Assembly (NCBI RefSeq): GCF_002994635.1
Contig: NZ_PVNL01000115.1
Span: forward strand, 1 to 64,000
DNA from: Enhygromyxa salina
Lineage (GTDB): Bacteria > Myxococcota_A > Polyangia > Nannocystales > Nannocystaceae
Direction: 5' to 3'
Length of the DNA: 64,000 bases
Each line of letters starts with the position of its first letter. Position 1 is the stretch's first letter. The notes beneath the pieces are model-generated. The model did no database searches and was not told the DNA's origin. It saw only the letters and a program-made list of their open reading frames with translations. Position numbers and translations under genes: made by a program. Below are positions 47,964-55,164 of the stretch, piece after piece.

Positions 47964-49757
47964 ATGAGTGGCAAGACAATTGGCGAAGCGTGGCGAGAGA
48001 TCGCCGGTGAGCGTGCCTGGCAGCTGCGCCCAGCGTGGCCGCCGGACGTGTTTGCGTTCACGTCCGTGGTGCTCGCTGACAGCGGCGCCTATCGCATGGT
48101 GATCTCGCCGCACAGCGAGGCCAGCGAGCACCAGTGGCCGCCTGACATGAGCCCACAGCAGACCGATAGCGCCTACGACGACGTCCCGCGGCGTCGGCGT
48201 CGGGGTGACACCGTCAATGATCACGCCGAGCTTCGCCGGGCGCGCTGGCAGGCCCACCTAAACCACACCGCGCGGGACTGGCGAGCCTTCGCCGAGAGCC
48301 GAGAGCGGCGACGAACCCCGAGCGGCGGGCGGCCGGCCGCGGGTGTGGAGGCCGACCCCGAGGGCGGCCCGGCCAATGGACCGGGGGCCACGATCGAGAC
48401 ATTGTGCCAATTGATCGAAGCCAGCTTTGACGCCCCGGTCGCCAAGCTCACCGACCCAGCGGCGTGGCCACTATGTCGAGCGCTGCTCGAACTTCACGCT
48501 CACGCCGACGTGGCCAGCGCCGGATTTGGTGTGCCAGGATCATGCGCCGAGCCCGGTATTGGCATGCGGGCGCGGCAGGCACTGCTGTATCGCGGGACCG
48601 TCAGCGACTTCGGCACCGATCGGGTTCGGGTGCTGCCCAAGCTCCGCACGCCGCAGACGGGTCTGACGATTCGCTCACTCTCACACAACCTCGGAATTGA
48701 CCGATCCGAGGTCAAGGTCAATTGGCAGACCAGCACCATGTTGCTGCCGGGCGAGCGCGCACACGAGCTCAGCTTGCTGATCATTCCGTGGCCGTATCAG
48801 GTGCAGGCGAGTGACTTTCGCGCGTCGACGATCCTCGACACGGTCGTGGATCCACGCGCGTTTGGGTTCTTCGAGTATGAGCCGACGCAGCGGTTTGACC
48901 CGGCCCACAACCTCTTGCGGGTCATCTCCGCGGCCGAGCGCGACGTCGGTGGCATCAGCGCTGTGATCTTGCCCGAGAGCTCGATCAACGAGGCCGAGCT
49001 CGACGCGGCCGAGGCTGCGCTCGGTGATCGTGTCGGGTTCTTCTTGGCCGGTGTTCGTGGGCATCGCCGCAACTATGCGTATCTCGGCGTGCGTCACCCG
49101 TCGCACCTCGCTCGCTATGATCAAGACAAACACCACCGGTGGCGGCTCGACGCAGCCCAGATCGCCCAATACGGCCTGGGCCAGAGTCTCGACGCAAACC
49201 GATTGTGGTGGGAGCCCATGCGGGTGCGGCAACGGGAGATCAACTTTGTGTGCGCGAACCCCTGGCTGTGCATGGCCCCGCTCATCTGCGAGGACCTCGC
49301 CCGGCCTGATCCGGTCGCCGATGTAATTCGTGCGGTCGGGCCCAACCTCGTGATCGCGCTGCTCATGGACGGACCGCAGCTGAGCGCCCGGTGGCCGGGG
49401 CGTTATGCCAGTGTGCTCGCTGACGATCCCGGCAGCTCGATCCTGACCGTCACCTCACTGGGGATGGCGCTTCGCTCGGTCCCGCCAGGCATGACCCCGC
49501 GTCGCACGGTCGCGCTGTGGAAGGATCCAGCCGAAGGCGCGCGCGAGATCGACCTGGATCCGGGCGCCGACGCGGTGGTCGTCACGGTCGCGGCGGAGTT
49601 CGTCGAAGAGTTCACCGCGGATGGACGCTCGGATCACGGCGCCGCCGTGCGATTGGTGTTGACGGGTGTTCAGCAAGTGTTCGCGCCCGAGCCAAGCTCG
49701 CGCGCCGACGAGGCTCCAGGGGCGGCGAGCAAACCCAGCGATGGGCACCCGCGCTAA
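47964..49757 (+). CDS. nitrilase-like (carbon-nitrogen hydrolase) domain protein with a long unknown N-terminal region
   Basis: The product is 597 residues from ATG 47964, which has the ribosome site GGAGGT. The C-terminal third resembles the nitrilase superfamily, with the three catalytic positions in order: Glu in VILPESSI (E338), Lys in DQDKHHRW (K389) and Cys in APLICEDLA (C442). These would cleave a C-N amide or nitrile bond. The N-terminal 330 residues include PPDVFAFTSVVLADSGAYRM and a basic, Pro-rich linker, and match no enzyme I can name. Nitrilase-like domains are also found fused to reverse transcriptases in some defence systems, but no RT motif is present here. AT-rich upstream DNA hints at transfer. 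Function unknown. Confidence 0.7.
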   Translation: MSGKTIGEAWREIAGERAWQLRPAWPPDVFAFTSVVLADSGAYRMVISPHSEASEHQWPPDMSPQQTDSAYDDVPRRRRRGDTVNDHAELRRARWQAHLNHTARDWRAFAESRERRRTPSGGRPAAGVEADPEGGPANGPGATIETLCQLIEASFDAPVAKLTDPAAWPLCRALLELHAHADVASAGFGVPGSCAEPGIGMRARQALLYRGTVSDFGTDRVRVLPKLRTPQTGLTIRSLSHNLGIDRSEVKVNWQTSTMLLPGERAHELSLLIIPWPYQVQASDFRASTILDTVVDPRAFGFFEYEPTQRFDPAHNLLRVISAAERDVGGISAVILPESSINEAELDAAEAALGDRVGFFLAGVRGHRRNYAYLGVRHPSHLARYDQDKHHRWRLDAAQIAQYGLGQSLDANRLWWEPMRVRQREINFVCANPWLCMAPLICEDLARPDPVADVIRAVGPNLVIALLMDGPQLSARWPGRYASVLADDPGSSILTVTSLGMALRSVPPGMTPRRTVALWKDPAEGAREIDLDPGADAVVVTVAAEFVEEFTADGRSDHGAAVRLVLTGVQQVFAPEPSSRADEAPGAASKPSDGHPR

Positions 49758-49796
49758 TCCATTGATTGGTTCTGAACCCGTCAACAATTTACACGT

Positions 49797-49807
49797 GTCA
49801 AAGCGTA
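49797..49807 (+). promoter_or_regulatory. repeated 11-mer upstream of the small gene at 49867
   Basis: GTCAAAGCGTA here is identical to 47834-47844, upstream of the neighbouring nitrilase-like gene. It lies about 60 bases before the ATG at 49867. It may be a shared operator or promoter part. Confidence 0.4.
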
Positions 49808-49866
49808 CGATTGCGCGATCGACATTTGGTCTGGTGCGCCCGAGTGAAGCCTGCCATAGTGCGGCC

Positions 49867-50298
49867 ATGGTACTCGACGAGACGGGATTGAGCGCCCTGG
49901 CGAACTTCGCTGACGCTGCGGTGAGCGCTCCAGGTGAGTTTGAGAAGCTCGCGGCCGCGGCGATTGACGACGCGCGCAGGTTCGACTCTGCGCGCAATTC
50001 GAGCGCGCTCGCGCAGGCCCTCGATGTGATGGGCTCAGCGCTTGGCTCGGTCCAGCCAGAGTCTGAGGCGCGGACCGTGGAGACCATGATGCAGGCGGCC
50101 AGGATCCTGCGCGAGCGCCAGGATCAGCTCTCGCGCGAGGCCGGTCGCGCGCTGCTGTGGGCGGTGGAGAACCAGCTGCTGATCGCCGCGCGACGCGACG
50201 CGCTGCCGCTGCCCTCGGGGCTCCACCCGCTGGATACCGACGATCGCGAGCGCAGCCGGCCAATCTCGATTCGTGGGTTCGAAGGTGGATATAAATAG
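49867..50298 (+). CDS. small helical hypothetical protein
   Basis: The 143-residue product from ATG 49867 is Ala-rich and mostly helical (LANFADAAVSAPGEFEKLAA, then RALLWAVENQLLIAAR). No family is recognised. It follows the nitrilase-like gene by 109 bases that contain the shared 11-mer, so co-regulation is possible. It is convergent with the methyltransferase gene, six bases between stops. The frame is open upstream to 49666, but that part overlaps the previous gene. Confidence 0.65.
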   Translation: MVLDETGLSALANFADAAVSAPGEFEKLAAAAIDDARRFDSARNSSALAQALDVMGSALGSVQPESEARTVETMMQAARILRERQDQLSREAGRALLWAVENQLLIAARRDALPLPSGLHPLDTDDRERSRPISIRGFEGGYK

Positions 50299-50304
50299 AG
50301 TCAC

Positions 50305-51228
50305 TCAGACAGGCGCACCCGTGATCAGCAGGTAATGTTTGCCGGTCACGTAGACGCGGCGACGGTGTTGTTGCAGATAACGCTTGAACCCAGCCACGCT
50401 CTTGATCAACAGCGAGAGCTCGGGCTGGCTGAAATTCTTGGTGCGGGCGCCGTGGAGCAGCTCGCCGTCGACATAGCGGCAATTCGGAATGCCGATGATG
50501 ATCGTGCCATTGGGCTCGAGCAGCTGCTTGGTGATCTGCCGCAGGATCGCGCGGTCGTCGACGCCGGGGCTGTGCAGGGTGCTCAGCGCGAGCGCGAGGT
50601 CGAAGCGGCCGAGCTCGGGCTCGATCTCGGCGAGGTTGTTGACGTCGGCCTCGATGAAGCGGTGGGCAGGGTCGCCGAGCCGCGCGCGGGCCCGGGCGAT
50701 CGCCGAGTGACTGTGGTCGACGCCGACGAAGCGAGGCTGCTTGGGCGCCAGCAGCCGGGCGATCAGCGTGAGCACGTCACCGTCGTTGCAGCCGAGATCC
50801 AAGATCCGCGGCGCGGGGCCGAGCTTGGCCCGCGTGAGCGCGTCGGCGAGGTCGAGCACGAAGCCGGGATCTTCGAGCTTGGAGACCCGAGCAAACCCAG
50901 ATCCCACCCCGTACTTCTCGGTGGTGTCGCCGCGCGGGTGCTGGGCATCGTGCCAGCTCGCCCTGGCGTCCAGCCGCTCGAAGCACAGCTCGAGCTGGCC
51001 GTCTGCAGTCGGCCGGGGCGTCGACAAGCGCAGGCCCAGCCGCTCGGCCAGGTCAACCCACACCCGCAGCGGTCGGTGGATGTGGCGCTCGCCCTCGAGC
51101 TCGACAGACTCACCCGCGAAGCGGCCCCGACCATAGTCGGGATCGAGCACGCGCAAGCTGACGCGCTGGGCACCGGTGGCCAGCTGCGCTTGCAGATCCT
51201 CGATGATGTCGAGCAGAGACCTCGGCAT
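50305..51228 (-). CDS. class I SAM-dependent methyltransferase
   Basis: The 307-residue product starts at ATG 51228, two bases after the stop of the upstream gene, so the pair is co-transcribed. The Rossmann fold is shown by motif I (ILDLGCNDGDVLTLIA), the acidic strand-2 end (FVGVDHSHSAIARAR) and LALALSTLHS. The C-terminal part (IIIGIPNCRYVDGELLHG) resembles methyltransferases acting on small molecules or lipids. The N-terminal 110 residues are an added domain of unknown role. The substrate is unknown. Confidence 0.85.
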   Translation of the reverse strand: MPRSLLDIIEDLQAQLATGAQRVSLRVLDPDYGRGRFAGESVELEGERHIHRPLRVWVDLAERLGLRLSTPRPTADGQLELCFERLDARASWHDAQHPRGDTTEKYGVGSGFARVSKLEDPGFVLDLADALTRAKLGPAPRILDLGCNDGDVLTLIARLLAPKQPRFVGVDHSHSAIARARARLGDPAHRFIEADVNNLAEIEPELGRFDLALALSTLHSPGVDDRAILRQITKQLLEPNGTIIIGIPNCRYVDGELLHGARTKNFSQPELSLLIKSVAGFKRYLQQHRRRVYVTGKHYLLITGAPV

Positions 51229-51230
51229 GG

Positions 51231-53060
51231 CTACTGCTTGCGGTAGTCCCACTTGGTGCGACCAGGCGTCAGCAAGAACGCGGCCTCGTCGGACACCACG
51301 GCGGCTTGCTGGTGCTCGACCGCGTCGATGAAGTACACGAACTCGAGCTGCGCGTTGGGGTTGGCGTGCTCGGCCACGAACTGCTTGGCGAGCTCGTTGG
51401 CGGGCAGGGTCGGGCGCCCGGCGAGCTCGACCAGGCGCAGGTCGAGCCCGTGCTTGTCCGCTGCTGGTCGGTACGCGCGCCAGACCAGCTCGGTACACAC
51501 CAGCGCGTTGTCGGTCGCGAAGTCGAAGTCGAAGTCGTAGGGCCGATCGAGCATCGAGAACGCGTCGACGATCGCCTGGGCCTTGGCCTTCTTGCTCAAC
51601 CGTGGCCGCAGGGCGGCCAGGTAGTCGCCGCTGGCGTGGGCCATCGTGTTGAACACGACCCCCTCGCTGATCGCCTCGATCACGCGGTAGGGCTGGCCGT
51701 GATCTCGAAACCCAAACCGGAGCCAGCGTGACGGCCAGCGGTGGCTCAAGTAGGTGGGCAGGTCGATGTCCTCACCGCTGTGCTCGCGGACCCACGCGCG
51801 CACGCCTGGGTCGTCGAAGTACGCGGTGAATTGCTCGGGGTCACCAATGTAGAGGACCGCGTGGGGCCAGAACCCAGGCAGGCCAACGTTGCTGACGTAC
51901 CAGTTCTTGCGGGACAGCAAGATGTCCCCCGGCTCGAGGTGCTCGACCAGCTCGGCCTGCATCTGCTCGTTGATCAAATACCAGTTGATTCGCCGGACCC
52001 GGGTGTCGCCCATCCACTCGGCGACGCCCTTTTGCGCCGGGTACCAGGCCCGCCGAAACCCGCGCTTGAGCAGCTCGGCGTCGCTGCCGATTGTCTTGGT
52101 CCCGGCCGCGAGCACGCCAAACCCCTCGATGAGGATCAGGTGCCGCTCGACGCGATCCCACAGCCACGCGTAGCCGATCGCGCGGGCCTCGGCGCGGCCC
52201 TTCATGGCTTGCTCGAGCCAGCGCAGATATTGCTTGCCCGCGATCACGCGGGTGGCGTCGCGGGCCCCCTGCAGCTCCTGACGAAAGTTGGAGAACGAGC
52301 TCTCGCCCAGGCCGCGCTCTGTATGCTGACCGTCGAGGTATTTGACCACGTTGCGGTTGTTGCCCAGCAGCGTGACTACCCGGGTGGCCTTCTCGTAGAG
52401 CGCGAGCTCGGCCGCGAACGTGAGCAAAAAGCTGCGCAGGTGCTGGCTGCGCTGGGCCCGAGATGGATCGAAGCGATACCAGTCCTCATAGAACACGCGG
52501 ATCTGATCCAGCGCGAACGAGTAGGCGTAGATCGCTTCCCACGCATCGAGGACCAGGCGCTCGTCATCGGGGCCGAGCAGGGCGTCAGCCGCGAACAGCT
52601 CCGGCCGCGCTTCGAGCAGGACCAGATAGTGCTCGAGCCCCGCGTCGAGCTCGCTGTAATTCTTGCTGTCGAGGATGAAGGTCTCGTCAAAGTCATCGCG
52701 CGAGAGCTCGGTCAGCGGGCTGGGCTGCTCGACCCAGATCAGGACCAGGCGGCCGAACCCGGCGGCGAAGGCCAGGCCGGTCGCAACAAGGACGCGGCGC
52801 CGGACCACGCGGCCCTCGGGTGTGCGGCGGAACGCTCGACCTTGCAGCGCGCGACCGCTGGCGATCGCCAGCAGCGAGAGCGCGCCGAGGATCAACAGCA
52901 GCGCCAGCATCGACGGGAGCCACGGCGTGCCGCGGTCGGCCAGGTAGAAGCCGAGCGCCGCGCCGACACACGCGGGCAAGCCCCACACGCCAAGTCGGTG
53001 GACGACCCGGCCGATCTTTGCGTGGCGAGGATCGACGCCCGCTGCCTCGAGTTGCGGCAC
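51231..53060 (-). CDS. membrane protein with C92-type (YiiX/YaeF-like) permuted papain domain
   Basis: The 609-residue product starts at GTG 53060. Three hydrophobic segments near the N-terminus (about 27-41, 48-67, 91-110) anchor it in the membrane. A helical middle region follows. The C-terminal 240 residues resemble permuted papain-like amidases of the YiiX/C92 group: LEPGDILLSRKNWYVSN, the catalytic His in FWPHAVLYIG (H400) and the catalytic Cys in NALVCTELVWRAY (C522). The permuted order (His before Cys) is typical of the family. Members hydrolyse amide or thioester bonds in lipids or peptidoglycan. It forms an operon with the methyltransferase. Confidence 0.82.
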   Translation of the reverse strand: MPQLEAAGVDPRHAKIGRVVHRLGVWGLPACVGAALGFYLADRGTPWLPSMLALLLILGALSLLAIASGRALQGRAFRRTPEGRVVRRRVLVATGLAFAAGFGRLVLIWVEQPSPLTELSRDDFDETFILDSKNYSELDAGLEHYLVLLEARPELFAADALLGPDDERLVLDAWEAIYAYSFALDQIRVFYEDWYRFDPSRAQRSQHLRSFLLTFAAELALYEKATRVVTLLGNNRNVVKYLDGQHTERGLGESSFSNFRQELQGARDATRVIAGKQYLRWLEQAMKGRAEARAIGYAWLWDRVERHLILIEGFGVLAAGTKTIGSDAELLKRGFRRAWYPAQKGVAEWMGDTRVRRINWYLINEQMQAELVEHLEPGDILLSRKNWYVSNVGLPGFWPHAVLYIGDPEQFTAYFDDPGVRAWVREHSGEDIDLPTYLSHRWPSRWLRFGFRDHGQPYRVIEAISEGVVFNTMAHASGDYLAALRPRLSKKAKAQAIVDAFSMLDRPYDFDFDFATDNALVCTELVWRAYRPAADKHGLDLRLVELAGRPTLPANELAKQFVAEHANPNAQLEFVYFIDAVEHQQAAVVSDEAAFLLTPGRTKWDYRKQ

Positions 53061-53220
53061 TGGCGGCCATCATGCTCAAACCGACGGAACCCGGCAAGCG
53101 GGCCCCGGTTCGGCTCGAGCTTCGAGGGTGGCCATGCGTGAATTGCTTGCGGCGATCAGCCCGTGCGCGCAGCGACGACTGCGCTCGTTGTCGCGCTCCG
53201 CCTCCACTACGTTGCAGAGC

Positions 53221-53682
53221 ATGACGACGTCGGACGACGACACCCACGCCAAGCAGCGCAATCGAGAGCATGAGCTCGACCTCGGGTCGCTGTATCTCTC
53301 GTCGGCGGTCGCGGGTGCGCATCGGATTGGCTTGCAGCTGACCGCCGAGCGCGAGGGTCACCGCGAGGGTGCGCTGTCGTTGGACCCAAACCATTGTGGA
53401 CTGAGCCCGTGGGGAGACCGAACCTGGTGCACCCAGATCGCCGTGCGGGCGCTGCAGGTGACCTCGACGCGGATGCGGGCCCTCGACCCAACCGGCAACG
53501 GCCGCGTGCAGCACCGCCTGACCAGCGTGGAGTTCGTCTACGAGTCGTTCAACTTGATCGAGTACCCGAAGGCCGCGCTGTGGTACCTCGTGTATACGCG
53601 CGAGGCTGGGGGCGCGTGGGTCGTGCCGCTGTTCGACGACAAGCTGCTCGAAAGCTATCCAACCCCGCTCGCAACCCGCTGA
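53221..53682 (+). CDS. hypothetical protein
   Basis: The 153-residue product from ATG 53221 has an acidic start (MTTSDDDTHAKQRNREHELD) and mixed alpha/beta sequence ending in YPKAALWYLVYTREAGGAWV. No family is recognised. It is divergent from the C92 membrane protein (160 bases) and convergent with the next gene (13 bases). The open frame to 53128 is longer, but ATG 53221 gives the more natural start. Confidence 0.6.
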   Translation: MTTSDDDTHAKQRNREHELDLGSLYLSSAVAGAHRIGLQLTAEREGHREGALSLDPNHCGLSPWGDRTWCTQIAVRALQVTSTRMRALDPTGNGRVQHRLTSVEFVYESFNLIEYPKAALWYLVYTREAGGAWVVPLFDDKLLESYPTPLATR

Positions 53683-53695
53683 TTCGGGTGCTGGC

Positions 53696-54811
53696 TCAGC
53701 TCCACACACGCTCGAGCGCGACGACCTCGAGCTTGCCGCTGGTCCGCGAGACCCCGCCGAGCAGGTACCAGACCACGACACACTCGTCGTCCGGGACGCC
53801 GGACACCGCGACCGCACAGATCTCCTGGACCGACGCCTGCAAGCGGCCCAGCAGCTCGCCGCCGCTGATCGAGCGGGACCACGTGAGCTGGGCGGTGGGC
53901 GTGCCGCGGTCCGCAAACTCCGAGCCCCGCAGCTCGAGGCCCGAGACCAGCTCCTCGTGGCTGGCGTCGCGCCACCACCCGCGCTGGGGTTGGCCCGAGA
54001 CCAGCTGCTCGTAGCCCTCGGTCGGGGACGAGTCGGGCGGCCAGTCTGCCCACGCGTCTTCGCTGGCGCGCTCGAGCTGATCGCGGGCGATGCCCAACAG
54101 CGCCGACCGCAGCGGATCGGGGCCGCTCGGTGGCGGCAGCTCGAACAGCGGGAGCGGGTAGTTCCCGGCCTCGTTGCCGCTCCAGTCGAGGTGCATCCCA
54201 CGCTGCTCGAGCGCGCGCAGCCACGGCGTGAAGCCGTCGGGCAGCGGCGCGGACTCGATACAGTCGAGCACCAACGCCGCGCCACTCGGCCCGCTCGACT
54301 TGGCCCCAAGCAGGCGACGCCAGCGGCTGGGCGGATCCACGCGGGGGCGGAGGGCCTCGAGCAACACGCTCGGTTCGGCGTTCAGGGGCAGCTGCGCGAT
54401 GTCGGGGTTGAGACCATCGACGAGCAGCAGCCGCTGGCCCGGGATCGGCGTGTGCCTGGCCCATCGCAGCTGGCGGACCAGGTTGCGGCGATCGCCGAGG
54501 TGTCCGGTGCTTGGCTCGGAAGTGGCCGCCGTCCAGCGCAGGAGCTCGGGCAGCTCGGCGTTCAGCTGCAGCTCGCGCGCCTGGCCGGCGTCGATCTGCC
54601 AGACCCGACCGCCAGCCCCGGTGGCCAGATGCAGCTCGCCGTCGTGCTCGAGCGCTCCGACCACCGCGTCGGCCGTGGCCGCGAACCAAGTTTGATGGGT
54701 CGGGCACGTGCGCTCAGCAGCGTCAGGGGGTGTCAGCGGCGAGCCATGCAGCTTGGGGCCCAGCTCGCCGACGCGGAGGGTGAGATGCTCGAATGTGGGC
54801 GTGGGCGCCAT
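53696..54811 (-). CDS. hypothetical protein
   Basis: The 371-residue product from ATG 54811 has no signal peptide, membrane helix or motif I recognise. A block near the N-terminus (ALEHDGELHLATGAGGRVWQ) looks like a beta-hairpin element. A middle segment (SGAALVLDCIESAPLPDGF) could be a nucleotide-fold strand with an acidic end, but no P-loop is present. The codon use and length support a real gene. Confidence 0.6.
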   Translation of the reverse strand: MAPTPTFEHLTLRVGELGPKLHGSPLTPPDAAERTCPTHQTWFAATADAVVGALEHDGELHLATGAGGRVWQIDAGQARELQLNAELPELLRWTAATSEPSTGHLGDRRNLVRQLRWARHTPIPGQRLLLVDGLNPDIAQLPLNAEPSVLLEALRPRVDPPSRWRRLLGAKSSGPSGAALVLDCIESAPLPDGFTPWLRALEQRGMHLDWSGNEAGNYPLPLFELPPPSGPDPLRSALLGIARDQLERASEDAWADWPPDSSPTEGYEQLVSGQPQRGWWRDASHEELVSGLELRGSEFADRGTPTAQLTWSRSISGGELLGRLQASVQEICAVAVSGVPDDECVVVWYLLGGVSRTSGKLEVVALERVWS

Positions 54812-55164
54812 CGAGCGCTTGTAGCATCGCCTGGCTCGCCCAGATAGCGTCGAGCCCGCTGGTGGCCGAATCGAGCTGGACTGTTGGGCGGCTAGCCAAT
54901 GTGGCTATGCCGAGCAGATTCGCCATGGTGTCTGCGAAACGCTTGCCGTCCGGCTGCCATGGCTGCCGGACGGACGCCTGCGTGGTTCAGTGTCGGGTAT
55001 GTAGTGTCCGCTCGAGCGTGTTTCGATCCTACTATTTTTCGGGAAAGCAGGCGCGAATTCGAGACGCGCGCGTCGGGCATTTGCGCGCTCGGCAATCATG
55101 CCACTATTCAGCGTCATCAAAAAGTAGAAATAGATCTTGGAACTGGCCACTATATCGATCAACA
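54812..55164. promoter_or_regulatory. divergent intergenic region with inverted repeat
   Basis: About 350 bases between the divergent hypothetical gene and the di-haem protein gene. No gene is supported. The last 150 bases are AT-richer and should contain the promoter of the rightward gene. The main structure is the inverted repeat at 54946-54973. Confidence 0.45.
54946..54973. repeat. inverted repeat upstream of the di-haem protein gene
   Basis: CCGTCCGGC and GCCGGACGG form a perfect 9-base inverted repeat around a centre that itself contains GCCATGGC. It could be an operator for a dimeric regulator or a hairpin end of a leader transcript. It lies about 190 bases before the start of the rightward gene. 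Confidence 0.6.
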
